Positions 46,683 through 58,984 of a stretch of DNA of 64,000 nt are shown here, in pieces. The translations under genes were made by a program, and so were the position numbers. Position 1 is the first letter of the stretch, and each line of letters opens with the position of its first letter. Origin of the DNA: Parus major (Eukaryota; Chordata; Aves; Passeriformes; Paridae); contig NC_031792.1 in assembly GCF_001522545.3 (NCBI RefSeq), positions 1,323,500 through 1,387,499 on the forward strand, read 5' to 3'. Below the pieces are notes generated by a model, which saw only the letters and a list, made by a program, of their open reading frames with translations, was not told where the DNA came from and searched no databases.

Positions 46683-48900
46683 TGATCCACAGGGGGAGCC
46701 CAGCTGGGGTGGCTGCAGCCACTTTTAGGAAGGTTCTGATCTCTTAAGCAAAGAGATGGAGGCAAATCCAGCAAAGCAAAGGATCCCTGCTGGTGCCAGC
46801 CTGGAATTCCCTCTGAGCTCTGGCTGGGATGATCCCATCAGCAGCCTGACATATCCTGGCACGTGGGGAGAAGGGCACAGGAGCTTGGAATCGCTCCCAG
46901 CTGGAACCAGGGCTCTGACAAACCTGGGCTGGCTCTGCAGGGAGGGCTGAGCCAGAGCCAGCTCCTGCAGGGGATGGAGCACAGCCAGAAATCAAGGATT
47001 CCTCTTTCCCCTCAAAAGGACAAACAGCAGAACCATCCCACAAGTTTATCAGGGCCAGTTTGAGCCCAAAGAAACGGGAATGCTGCTACACATCGATCCC
47101 AAAATTCAGCAGGAGCTGCTGCTGGTCCATCCAGCAAGGCTGGGATAATGGAAGAAGATTAAGGCAAAGTCCTTAAGGGATCGTGCTGGAGATTATTTCT
47201 CTGAACCAATTAAGCATACAAATTAATTTCCTGAGGGGATGGTGTTTTATTAGAAAACAGCTTTTGCAGAGACCCTGGAGTTCGCTTTGCTTGTGATTGT
47301 TGTATTTTTTCCCCCCGAATTTGTTGTGGATGCTGCCATCACAGCAGGGAGAACATTTGCTTAGTCAGGCTGTGCTTTTCTCTTGGGTGCTTTTGCTAGG
47401 AGCAGACAAATCCTAAATTGGCTGAAAAGGAGGATTCACAACCAAAACCTAACAGCTGCCCCCTAATGCAAGAGCAATGAGGTTGTTGTGTGTCAGCTCT
47501 GGATCAATACCTGACTCCATCAGAGGCACCAGCACTTCCTAAGTGCTTTGCAAGGTGCATTAATACATCCTGAAGCTTCCCTTTTTTCTTTAGACCCCAA
47601 AATTTTGTCCTGGCCAACTGTCAATGATAGTAAATGCTGTGAGAAGCAGAAATCTTAATAAGGCTAATTATGTTGGTTTTTTGGGTTTTTTTTTTCCTCT
47701 CCCTTCCCCCTCAAATATAAAATTTTCCTTTTGCATCACAGGTGGGCCCTTTCCAAAGGAACTGAGCCACCCTAAGATCCCCTGAAAAGCTCAGCTTGGT
47801 ATTAAGAGCTCAGGCTGAGCCCATAAAAGAACGGGAAAGAAATTCCTTGTTTCCTGGCTCCCTAATTCCATATATAGGGCGGTGTGGGATGAGTAGAGCT
47901 TTAGTTTAGGGGATGGTATTTAGCCAAAAGGACTTTTTGGAGGGATTTCTATCAATGAGTGACTCCAGCAGGGCTTTTCTGGGAAGCTTTTCCCCAGTGG
48001 GGCCGAGCTCCTCAGCAGCCTGATGTGTTCCAGATGAGCAGAGCAGGCGCTCGGACTGGGAGCTCTAATTGGAAAATCACCAAAGAAAAGAACTGAGGGG
48101 GGAAAAAAAAAGTTGTTGTCTTGCTGGTAGCCTAAACCTGGTGTTTTTCTGCAAATTGCACTAAATGAGGGTCTGATAACGAGGCTGTGCAGCCCTAATG
48201 AAAGGACAGTCAGTGATGTATGGATGAGTCTCCAAGCACAGCAGCCAAGGGCTCTGCTGGGGCAGACTGGGAAGGAGATTTGGCACTTTTTCAGACCACA
48301 AGTTTATTTTTATGAGCTGGCCTGCACGGGTCAGCAGCATGCCTGCAGCCTGGAGCAGCACAAGGAGAAGCTGCTCCCATCTCAAAGGACTTCTGGATAA
48401 ATGTCTCCTTATTTCCAGAGCTGCCTCCTGCACACCAACCTCTGTCTGCAGGAGGGGCAGCTGCTCATCAGCTCAATCACTTGCTCTGCTGAATAAAACT
48501 TTTCTCTGAATAAAACTTTTCCATTCTGCAGACTTTTTAGGCAAAGAAAACCTTGGAAAGGAATTCAACAGATGTAGGAGTTGAATTTTCTTCCAAAGGT
48601 CAGCGACTTCTCCCTCTAAAATTTATTACTGGACTCAGCAGTTACTTTAAAATCACTGAGCTCTGCATTGGCAAAGGGTTCAGTCTTAACTCCCTGGAAT
48701 CTGATAATGATTTATTTATGGTTTTGTGAAAGAGGAAAAACCCTCAGTGAATTTCCAAGGGAGCCCATCCCGTGCCATGGAGACTGGGTCTGGATGGAGC
48801 CCTGGTGGGAGCTCGATGTGCCCCGATAAACCCCTGGATCTGGGGCTGCTGGGGATGAATTTGGGATGCTCCTCCAAAATGTGGGAGGAGGAGGTGAGAG
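46683..48900. other. Single-copy DNA without recognised genes
   Basis: Unique sequence with a T-rich run near 47675-47695 and an A run near 48100-48110. AT-rich words such as CCAATTAAGCATACAAATTAAT occur around 47206-47226. No frame or repeat family is recognised. Confidence 0.45.
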
Positions 48901-49022
48901 TTGTGTGAATTGTGTGAATTGTGTGAATCTTGTGAATTCTGTGAATTCTGTGAATTCTGTGAGTTCTGTGAGTTCTGTGAGTTCTGTGAATTCTGTGAGT
49001 TCTGTGAGTTCTGTGAGTTCTT
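48901..49022. repeat. 9-bp minisatellite (TTCTGTGAR), about 13 copies
   Basis: Thirteen tandem nonamers grade from TTGTGTGAA at the left, through TTCTGTGAA, to TTCTGTGAG at the right. The gradient suggests stepwise expansion. The apparent Cys-Glu-Phe, Asn-Ser-Gln and Thr-His-Arg repeat peptides come only from the 9-base period. Confidence 0.95.
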
Positions 49023-49078
49023 GGCCAGCCCATGGGAACCACCAAGGAGAAGCCCTGAGTGTCCCCAGAGCCAGCACA

Positions 49079-49130
49079 GAGTCACAGAATGAACAAGGAA
49101 AAGACTTTTGAGGTCATTGATGAGCTCAAA
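49079..49130 (-). mobile_element. CR1 LINE 3' tip truncated by an AT-rich repeat
   Basis: The plus strand reads AGTCACAGAATGAACAAGG, then AAAAGACTTTTGAGGTCATT and GATGAGCTCA, a reverse-complement CR1 tip. After about 50 bases the match stops, and an AT-rich tandem repeat of about 230 bases follows directly. Confidence 0.65.
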
Positions 49131-49131
49131 T

Positions 49132-49360
49132 ATATATTATATGAGCTAATAATATATATTATATGAATATAATATATATTATATATTTTATATTATATAC
49201 ATTTTGATATGTAATATATAACTATATAATATATAAATATATCATATATACAAATATAAAATAATGTCTTATGTATTATTTTATAATTATATATAAATAA
49301 TAGATATAAATATATAAATAATAGATATAAATATATAAATAATAGATATAAATAATAAAC
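49132..49360. repeat. AT-rich tract ending in a 21-bp tandem repeat
   Basis: Irregular ATATATTATAT sequence from 49132 leads into three tandem copies of a 21-base A/T unit (starting TAAATAATAG) at about 49294-49355. It directly adjoins a CR1 tip, whose A/T-rich end may have seeded it. Confidence 0.9.
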
Positions 49361-50014
49361 TTCCCTGCTCAATGGGTTTATTGGGTTCTATTCTATGTCT
49401 CCTACTCCCCCAGCAGCAGGAACACAGAGTTATGTGCTCAAAACACATTTTTTGGCTCCCCCCAGCTCAGCCCTGGCCGTTTTGATTTTTCATGTCCATC
49501 TCCCTGATGCATTTCCCTGTCCCACCCTCAAGCTCATCCCTTTGCTCTGGGAAAAGATGCCCTAAACTGGGAAGTTGTCATTTATCTCCCCTCACATCCC
49601 TTGTAAAGATTCCAATAGATCTGTAAGCCCTGGAGTTTATTGGGATGGATGGGCACATAACTGAAGGATTATCTTCACAGGAGCTGCTCGGGGAATATGG
49701 ATGGGTTTCTGTGCAGAGCAATTGTGAGATCCATCATAGGATTGTGCTGCTGAGAGCAGAGCCCTGCTGATGGATCTGTGCAAAGGCATTTTAAACACCT
49801 GCTGTCTATGCTCAGTGACAGGGGCTGGAAATCCGGAGGGAAGCGTTTTCCTGCCTCAGGCTGCCAGGGAATCCTTTCCTCAGGGGTCAAAGGTGCTCAC
49901 CCAGAGAAGATTTTTCCTCTTATCAGGCACCTGCTGTTTGCAGAGAGAGGATTCAGGCCCAGAAATTTGTTCATATGAGATTAAAGTGCCTCAGTTTGGG
50001 TCCCTGCTTGGTGT

Positions 50015-50230
50015 TTCAGCTTTGTCCAACTTGGCCTTGGGGCACTTCCAGCCACAGCTCCTCTGGGCAGGGCCTCTCCAGCCTCCCAGGGAGGAATTCC
50101 TTCCCAACATCCCAACATCCCATCCAAACCTCCTGTCTGTCACTTTGAAACCATTCTCCTCATCCTGAGTTGTAAGAAGTCCCTCTCCATGGTCCATGTA
50201 GGCTCCTCTCAGGTGCCCCCAGATGTTGTT
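50015..50230 (-). mobile_element. CR1 LINE 3' fragment without the tip
   Basis: Reverse-complement CR1 blocks are visible in order: GGGCACTTCCAGCC, CCTCTCCAGCCTCCC, TGAAACCATTCTCCTCATCC, GAAGTCCCTCTCCATGG and ATGTAGGCTCCTCTCAGGTG. The extreme 3' tip is missing. Weaker similarity may continue to about 50375, including a small direct duplication of TGTTCATCCTC near 50240. Confidence 0.75.
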
Positions 50231-50889
50231 TCCCCCTGTCCTGTTCATCCTCTGTTCATCCTCTGAAGCCTTTCAGGGCTCTGCTGTCCATTGATTATGG
50301 CCAGGACATTTTTACCTTAAAATTTTTCCTCTTCAGCCTCATCAGTGATAAAATCTCAGCCTTTCCAAACCACCTTAACCCGTGGGATGAAAACATGTCC
50401 AGAAACTTTTGCATGGGTTGGGTTTGGTCCCTCCACTCTTCCTCTCTCCATCTCCTGGAAATGTCAGCTTAATTGCCCACAATCCCACCAGAAATCATGT
50501 TTTAAATCAGGGAAATAGGAAATGTGTCAGGGCTCAATGCTTGGTGAATTCACTACAATTCCCAGGCTGAAATTCCCACCTGAGGAGCAGAGAGCTGTGG
50601 AGCACTGGAGGGATGATGGAACTTCACAGAGCAGCATCTCCTTGAGAAAATATGTGACAAAACGTGGTGGAAAAAGCTTCATTTCCATGACATATCCAGA
50701 GCAGCCACGTTGTAGGCGATCTAAAAGAGAACACCTTGCCATCCAGCATTAATATCCCAGGAAAAAATAACAGCTCTGCCTCTCAGTGCCTGGCACTTGA
50801 TTTTAATAGGCCCAGAGCACATAAAAGCTCCCAGAGAGCTGAGACAGACGGGTTTAAATCAGTCAGACAGAAACCTCTGCCAGCCCTTC

Positions 50890-51180
50890 CCTCAGCCCTA
50901 TAGGAGCTCGTTTATGATCTCATATTTTATTGACGAGGCTGACTTTGGTAAAAGTGCCCTGGAACAAGTGGTTATAAATGTGCATCGTCTGCTCCGTCTA
51001 ATCCATTAACTCATTAAAATAATTGTCTTAATTTGATTGTTAAAGTGATTAATAGGGCAAGAGTTAAAGGAAATTAATACTCCAAATTGAAGCATAACTG
51101 CAGCCGAAAAATAACTCTGCGGGATTGATGTGGTAACAAGGTGCAGGCTCGTGGTTAATGAGCCTCGGGGAGTTAAATAT
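50890..51180. promoter_or_regulatory. TAAT-dense single-copy block, best candidate distal enhancer
   Basis: Within about 290 bases there are TAATCC, TTAACTCATTAAAATAATTG, TTAATTTGATTG, GTGATTAATAGGG, GAAATTAATACTCC and GGTTAATGAGCC. These are homeodomain-core words on both strands, together with isolated CpGs (GACGAGG, CATCGTCTGC, GCAGCCG). It is not repetitive and not coding. The density of TAAT cores is the highest I saw outside simple AT repeats. Its target, if any, is unknown; the leftward promoter is 41 kb away. Confidence 0.33.
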
Positions 51181-53771
51181 AGACAGGAGAGGCAGGAAGA
51201 AAATTCCTCTGTGTGCCTGCCTGGGATGCTTCGGGATCTGGAGCCCAAAATTCTAATATTGGTAGATCAGAAAATGGGAATAATTAATATCAGCACCTGG
51301 TTAATTTTTAGGAAACTGGGGAGTGCCCAGGTAAGGCCTGTGGCTGCAGGATCACTGAATATTCCACAGTCAGTAAATTTTCAGGGAATAAGCACAAACA
51401 CTGCAGCTGCAAGTGTCTGGGCTAGAAAGGAAAAGCTCACTCTGGGTCTCCCATGCTTTGTTTCAGTTCTGCTCACACTCATCATCATTTGGGTTTTTTG
51501 CCCTGCTCTATCAAAATCCATTTTTTCCCTTTCATGGTTTTCAACTTGGGGATGGATTTTTCTTTTTTCCTGCCTGGAGCACAGGGAGGAAATGCCACAC
51601 TGTAAAGTGCCAGTTGAAATTATCCATGCAAACACTGCTGGGTTCAGGAGTCTCCTGGCATTTTCCTCCCTGGGTTGAGAGTGTTTGTTTTGCTCGGTTC
51701 AAACAGGAACTCAAGGCTCACAATTTGATGAGGGTGGCACAAGGCAGCTCCTGGTTTGCACCTGCTGCTCTGATTTCCCCTCCTTACCAGAATTTCAGGG
51801 AGTTTTGGGGATGGATTAATCAGTCCCAGAGATTTAAATGCTCCACTTGGCTTGGTGTGACTGCTCTGCTGGCAGCTTTTGCCTTTAGCAGAGGAAATCT
51901 TAAATTTCTGTCAATTCTCTGCCACTGGTGGGCACTTAAAGCTGTGAAAAAAACCCCAAACAACCCCAAAACCTGTAATAAATACAGCTACAGGCAGAAT
52001 GCAGACATTTCTTGTCAGCCCTCTTGCTATCCAAGGTTCGAAAGAGCAGAAAAATCGGGGCAACCAAATAAATATTGGATTAAACGAATGTCTGGGGAGA
52101 TTGCTCCACATAGATAAGGCCTAACAGGGGGGACCAAGGGTTTGCAGCCCTGGGCAAGTGGAGCAGAAAATTTTGCAGAGCTCCCAGGCTGAAAACACCT
52201 GGGAACCCTGGAGCAATTGGAGATTTTATAACTCAGCTCCAACAAGCCCCTTTGAACAGGTAAATTGGATATGAAAGGGAAAAAACTGAGAGTAAGAGAA
52301 AACCAGCAAAGCATGGGCAGGAGTGAGTGAGGCAAAAAGAGAGAACAACTCTATTTATCTCTCATCCCTGGCATGGACAGCAGAGCCCCTCGCTATAAGC
52401 TTTCTATATATTTTTAATGTTTTTCTCTTTGCACTCCTTGATTCTCTCTGACAACAAAATCTGGCTCCCCAGATGTGCAGTGACTAACAGGGAGGGAATA
52501 AAGGCTCTGAGCAGAGCTGCAAGCTCCAAAAGTAGCTCGGGCTGAGGTTTTAAACAGGATTTCTCCAGGACCACGTGAAGGGGGTGCAGGCACAGCACAA
52601 ATCTGTGTGAAACCTCTGAGAAAACACAATTTGGCTCCATCTCCTGCTGGGGCACTGCAATAGTCTGTGCTGACTGTCCTAAAACTGAAGGGCAGGGATT
52701 TATCTATTTTTCTTTTCTTTTTCCAACAACCTGAAGGTTTAAGCTGAGTCCCAGTGGGTATTTATGGGCTGGAGCACACAGAGCTGGGAACAGCTCTCAC
52801 TTGGAGTCAAGTGCTCTGTTGTAGCACAGCAAACTGTGAAGGGAGAGAGGAAATCCACAGAACACTCAGTCAGCAGCCAGAGTCACAGAATTAATCAGTA
52901 AATGATGTGTTTATTGCCCCAGTGGAAGGGGAAGGCAGACTGAGGTCTGCAGCAAGAATAACTCGTCTCTTTTGTGGAGGCTGCAGAAGTTTCACTGATT
53001 TCCTCTGTCGGAAATGTCTGGGGCAGCTCTCAGAGAGCCACGTGGCAAAACTTCTCCTGCTCCTGAGAACAAATCAATGCATGCAGGAACCAGCAGGAGC
53101 TGTGAGGGCTGAAACCTCGTGCTCCTGAAAGCAGACAGAACATTACACAGGGCTGTTCACTCAATTGGTGGCTTCAGCTTAACTCCCCCTGTGCTGGATT
53201 TTCCTGATGGAAAATCCAGATTTTCAGCAAAGATTTTGGGTGTGTTTGACCCCCCCTCTGTGCCCTTCCCAAGGGACTGGTGGAACTGAAGCTCCAAAGA
53301 TACTCTGGAGGGTTTTTAAATGCAGAGCCAAAGGGACAGAGCTGGAGTAAAAGTGATTATTCCTAAACTGGAGCGTTCACAATGGAGACAAATTGTAATC
53401 ACACCCTTGGGATCCTGCAATCACCAGCAGCTCCCACCAGCCCCCGGCCCTGCTCCTCTGGGGGAGATGGAAAATGAGGAAATGTGTTTTCTCCTGGTTC
53501 TGGATGCTCAGCAGAACTTCCTTGGACTTGCCAGGGCAATTTTTTCTTTAATTCCTCAAAATATTTACAGACCTTTTAAAATACCAGGCTGAGATGTTTC
53601 AGCACTGCCCTAGAACGGGTTCTCCAGGAAAAGAAAACACCAAGAACCAGATCTGTAATAACTCCTTCCCCTAAGGCATTTCTAGCAACCTATTCCTGTC
53701 CTGCTGCTCATCCTTTGTTCCACAACAGGCACAAAAAAACAGGGTTGGCTCAGGGGAGCTGCCAAATCCCA

Positions 53772-53855
53772 GCATGGAAATTTTCTCATCCCTGGAAGTG
53801 TCCAAGGCCAGCTTGGATGGGGTTTGGGATGGTGGAAGGAGTCCCTACCCTTGGA
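53772..53855 (+). mobile_element. Short CR1 LINE 3' fragment, plus strand
   Basis: The plus strand carries CATCCCTGGAAGTGTCCAAG, then GCCAGCTTGGATGGGGTTTG and a block like GGTGGAAGGAGTCCCT. This is the sense orientation of the CR1 3' region. The terminal tip is not recognisable. Confidence 0.7.
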
Positions 53856-56800
53856 CAGAAAGAAAAGAGAGAAATTCCTGGCCAGGGGAGTGGGGCTCTC
53901 GTCTGACTTTTTGATCTGTGTCCGTTTGACTCCGAGCTGCAGCAGCAGAGGTGTTTATTAACTCACAGGATCCTGTTTCTCAGGGGCCCCTGATGGAAAA
54001 TAAACCTTCCAGCTTGTTGGGAACAAGAGTTCAGCAACACCGAGGGTTTTCCACGAGCGACTGGAGATAATCAAGATCATTCCAGGGAGTGGTTTAAGAG
54101 TCCCAGGAGTCTCTGGAGCAGCCAGAGGGAAGAAGTGCAGCAGCTCTGCCCAGCCAGAGTCCTTGAAAGAACCAGATGTATTCAAATATCCAAAAATGGG
54201 AATTACTTCTGCTTATTTTAAGAGCAAACCTCACTCAAATATCACCTTCTTCAAGTGCCATCCAGAGGGATGATGACACAGAATAATCCATTTCTGGTTT
54301 AAATTAGCCACCACACCTCACACATCTTTTGCCTGAAGGTGGAATTTGCTGGGACACTGGGGCTTGGCTGAGAGCCTGTCACTGCTCCCTGTGTCCCTGA
54401 GCCCTGCAGGACGTGGATTTCCTCTGGCTGAGATCTGGGGGCACAACTTCAGGGGGAAACTTTCCAAGGAGGATGGAGAAAGGCTGGGAGAATGGTCCAG
54501 CCAGTTCCCAATCCCCCTCTGTTAATTATCCCTGCAGCTCTCAGGGTGGCTAAAACAAGGCTGGGGCCGTGTGCCAGAGGGGGAGCAGCACCCCAAAGCA
54601 TGCTCTGACAGCCTGGCTCTGCTGACAGGTGATTCTGCAAGCACCAGAGGACACAGGGGAGGACAGATTGTCCCTCTGGTGCTCCAGGAAATGCTGTGAC
54701 AAGGGTAATTCCATCAGGGAGCTCTCAGGCATAACTGGGTTAGGTGGGACCTTATCTCCCCTGGAAGATGCAGCAGCCAAGTGCTCAGGGAGATTTGATT
54801 AGGGGCTGATGTCAGCCCATTTGCCAGGAAAAACAGGGATTTGGGGGGCAGAGGAGAGGCTTTGAACTGCCTGTGCCTGGCTGTAACAATCAGATGGATC
54901 CAAGCCCAGCAGTGCCCCTGTCTCTGTGAGGTTTCACTGCACCCCCAGTCCTTGCTTTGCCCCCTTCTGGTGTGGGTGACGTTTTTAAAGTTGAATTTAA
55001 AGTTTTCCCACCTGGCAGCTCCTGCTCAGGGCTGGGCTGGACGATGTGATCCAGCACCCTGCAGCAGCAAGTGGAGGTTCTGGATCTGTCACTTGGCATG
55101 ACATTAAAAAGTAACATTTGCCCTATGTTTTTTGGTTTAAATTGCCCTGTAATCCAAAGGCCAGCTCATTGCCAGCTCCTGCTAAAGATAAGAGTTTTAG
55201 CATTTCCCTGGCAGGCCTGTGACATCCCATAGAGCACCAGACAAGGCAATTTGTTAATCTGCCAGTGCTGGCATTAAATATCCCCCTTTGTGCCCTGACA
55301 ACACATTAGCAAGAAGTCAGACCTGGGGACCGTTTTCCTCCTGAAAAGCTGAAAATTTTGTGTATAATTCGTTTCCTCGCAGAAATGGGAATTTAAGGAC
55401 ACGTGAAAAGCCTAAAATGGGATTTGTGGCGAGTGCCTGAACTCTTCAAGGTATTTTTGTGCCCACTTTGGCTCTAAAACAACTGCAGAGAGAACAGCTT
55501 CAAAGCTGGGGAAGGGTCTGCTTGGAATCTCTGGGAGCTGGACCAGGAATTCTGGATAAAAGACCCCTTTTCCCCTCTTGTTTGCCCACAGGTTGTGTTT
55601 CCAGAGGTTTCCTGGGACCTCTGGAAAAGGGGAAAAGCCTGGCTGGTGTTTTCATCAGCTCCCACAGGTAATTATGGGCTGGTGAGAAGCAGGGAATAAA
55701 GCACTGGAGAGACTCCTGAGACAAAAGCTGTTTCCAGGCTTTCTGCTCCCCTGGCACTTCCTGAAAACTTCCTGGCTGCTTGGAGACAAGGGGATAATTA
55801 CAGGCATCCTAAAACACTGTTCTGCTCCTGCGCTTTCAATTGAAGGGGAAAACGATGTGGAAAGGCTGGAAACTGGAGGATTTCTTTGCTCTGCTCTGGA
55901 AATGAGGTTCAGGAAGGTGAATATCTGAGGGGTGGGGTCTGGGCACTCCTGAGCACCAGGTTAGTGCCTTTTTCACAAAAATATTCCCTTATTCTGCCTG
56001 GGATGCCCCTGGATTTTCAGCCCAGCTGGATTTTATTCTGAGTTATTCCACCCTGCACAGACCCTGCTGCCTCACAGGGAAACCCAGCTGGGTCAAAACT
56101 CTCCTCTTGTCTCAACAGTTCAGCCACAAATGTGTATATTTATCATTTCCATGTGTAAATAAATCCCAGAAGGAAAACCTTGCTTTTCAGGTGTTTGGGA
56201 AGGTTGAATATCTCCTCTCCATGGTCAGGATTATTTCCCCTCCCCAGATGAGCTTTGAAATGAAAGCCTCAAATGGAAAAGAAAATGTAGAAGAGATAAA
56301 TTTCAGAGGGGAGCAGGATTTGTGATGCTGATCTGCTGCAGGAAGGTGCCATCAAACCCCTGCCCTTTCTATTTGCAGGCAACACAGGCGATTTTCCTTC
56401 TTTAAATATCACTTCAAGAGCATCAACTGTGCACTGCCTCCGAGCACCAGGCCCCCTGGAAACGGGGCTGCCTCGGGAGAGAGCTGGCCACAAAAGGAAA
56501 AGGATCTCTTGCTTATTTTTGTTTCTACCTTGCAGAGTTATTTATTATCAGCTGCTTGCAGGTACACACGCAGCCTCCCCGGGGGCCAGTGCTGCAGAGA
56601 CAGAGATGAGTTTACTCAGATGCTGCTGTCTGTGATGCACTCTAAAATTAGACTTTGTCTCGCTGGATGCTGTGTTTGGATGCAGAGGAGTGACAAGAAT
56701 TTTTCTCTCTCTCTTTTTCTCTATAATCTACATTTAGAGGGTGGGAGCCGCTCAGGTTTTTGACAGAAATGGGAGGAAAAATGGGGGGGAAATAAAAAAA

Positions 56801-57219
56801 TGCATCCTGAGGTGCCAGTTTCCAGATTTATCAGCAGCAGGCTTGGAGCCAGCCCTGCTTCCAGGTGTTAAATCAGGAAGGCAGTGGAGCTACTCCCATT
56901 CACTCCCAGGGAGCTGAGCCAGGCTGCTCCCCAGGGAGAGAATAACAATAAACAGAGGGATTAGGAAAAGGCTGAGCACGGGAGAAAAACGTGCTGGTGA
57001 GGGGAGATAGATGGGGCAGCAGCAGGAATTGCTGTGGAGGGAGCACAGATCAGGGAGGTTTTCCAGGGATGATCTGAAATTCTGTTTCACCTCCATCAGC
57101 TGGGGACACTCCCTGCCTTTGCTCAGCTCCTCTGGGCCCGGGCTGTGCAGGGCCCTTTCAGAATAAAGCTGAGTTCACCTGTCATTTATCACTGAACACC
57201 GAGGTTTCCCCCCCATTTC

Positions 57220-57510
57220 CCTGCAGAAAGCTTAGGAGGTAATTAATATCACCAGAAATAATCACAGCAGGTGTAAATTCCCCTTGCTTTGGCTGCAGAA
57301 GGGCCAGGCTGGGCCCTCGGTGGCTGCCAGGGAGGCCGAGCCCCTTCCCCAGGCCTGCCTGCTCCACTTAAAGCGTGTTCCCAACAAGGTTAGTCCATTA
57401 CAGGAAACTGGAGTTAGAGGCCCTTTTGTTTACTGTGTTACACAAATTCAATTTGTCAGAGAGCTGGGTTTATGAATTAGGAATGAGGGACGTTAGCAAA
57501 ATTAAATGAT
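57220..57510. promoter_or_regulatory. Single-copy AT-rich patch, candidate conserved noncoding element
   Basis: GGAGGTAATTAATATCACC, AATAATCACAGCAGG, a GGCTGCAG-rich middle, then GTCCATTACAGG, TTGTTTACTGTGTTACAC (TGTTTAC is a forkhead-type core) and ATGAATTAGG. Non-repetitive and without a convincing frame. Motif-based suggestion only. Confidence 0.27.
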
Positions 57511-58920
57511 AAGGCCTTGGCCAGCTGCAGCTGAGATGGGGCTGATAAATTGGAGCAGCCAGGCAGGATTTGGTGAACTAAAACAAAGGCACGGTGTAAA
57601 TATGTAAAAAAATGGGTATTGGGCATGAATATCTTGTATCTCCTTCTTCCCTGCCCTTGTGGTACAGAAAACTGGGGGGAGAAGCATTAAAAAATCAGGA
57701 TTTCTCCTTTGGTGGATGTTGTTTGCAGCATCCTCACATCCCAGGCTCTGGTTTGGCCTTGGCTTTAGGGCAATTCTGCAGCTCCAGTATTTTGGGAGCA
57801 GACTGGCACAACTATCCCATGGCAACACCTGATCCTCCCCTTCTTTCCCAGGGAGAATTCTGCAGAGTTTCCAGAGCTCTGAGATGATGTTCAGGTGAGG
57901 GCCCCCAGCAGGGAGGGATAAACGCTTGGATGTGAAACAGGAGAAGGGAAAAAGGAATTCCACACAACAGGACGGGGTGGGGAGAGACTCCCAGGCAGGG
58001 TTTGGGTCTCTCAGGGGCACTAATGATTCCCAGACTTTCCATAATGTAAAGCAGGAGCTGCACACTCTGCCTTTGGATGTTCCAGGAGAAAAGCTGAGCT
58101 GGAAATCCCCGTGGCAGGGCTGGGATCTCTTTTTTTCCAGCAGCAGATTGAGTCCCTTCCTGGCTCCAGGAACGCAGGCAGGGGAGACGAATGTTCTGTT
58201 TGGCTTTCTGAGAGAGATGAATGGAAAGTGCAGAGGCATTTACATGTCCCTCTCCACTGTACCTGTTTTGGAGTTGATCTTTCACAAGTCACTGCTCTGC
58301 TGACACCAAAATTTATGGAGCTGGAGGCACCTGGCTCTTGAAGAATTGTTCCTCGGGAGAGAAAAATGTTTTGCTTTGCATGGTTTGGCCTTGCTTGGAA
58401 AAAAACTTTGAATTTTTCTTGCTGAGCTCCCTTCCTAACTGCTTTCATCACAAAAAAGGCCAAAACTTGCCTTCAGTACTGGGGGAGTGAGAGAGGAGGA
58501 GGAACAAACCAGGGGAAAAATCATTACAAAAGACACAGCAAATTATTCAGCTGCTGTGACATGGCTAGAGGGGGAAGAGGAAAGTTCCTTGGCTGGCTGG
58601 AGTTGGAAACATCCTGCCTGTCACTCTGCAGAGAAAACTGTCAGATATTTCATGTTAATTGTCACTTAGGAAAATTTCATCCTTTCAAGCCCTGCAAATG
58701 CTTCAGCAATAATTTCCATTTCCTGAGAATGACACCTGAGCCAAAAGGAGTTTTTCTCTCCCATTTCCCTCTTGCCCTAAAGAGGAGGTGAAAATTTTAG
58801 GGAAAATTCACCTTTGCATCTGAATGTTCATGGATTGATCTCCCAGAGCTGCTGCTAATCAAGTGTTATCTCAGTTAATACAACCTTAGTTCAACCTTTC
58901 CACCACCACTCCTCTCCAAG

Positions 58921-58984
58921 TCCATATAAATTCATTACCCAGAGAACCCCAATCCATATAAATTCATTACCCAGAGAACCCCAA
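58921..58984. repeat. Perfect 32-bp tandem duplication
   Basis: Two identical 32-base copies stand side by side, starting TCCATATAAATTCATTACCC and ending CCCCAA. No mismatch is present, so the duplication is young or an assembly error. Each copy includes a TATAAA word, but no gene start is visible beside it. Confidence 0.93.

Noticed and set aside
46370..46774. Repeat-protein-like frames over the 30-bp minisatellite
   Set aside because: The repeat period alone keeps both strands open. There is no start context, domain or splice evidence.
48716..49111. Cys-Glu-Phe, Asn-Ser-Gln and Thr-His-Arg repeat frames
   Set aside because: Five overlapping frames all stay open because of a 9-base repeat; not evidence of protein.
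51413..52117. Plus-strand frame of about 235 codons
   Set aside because: Aromatic-rich random translation of T-rich DNA; no domain, no conserved motif seen.
57502..58239. Minus-strand frame of 245 codons
   Set aside because: No domain or composition bias typical of protein, several overlapping frames of similar length, and no promoter or splice context. I could not exclude a short exon within it, but have no support.
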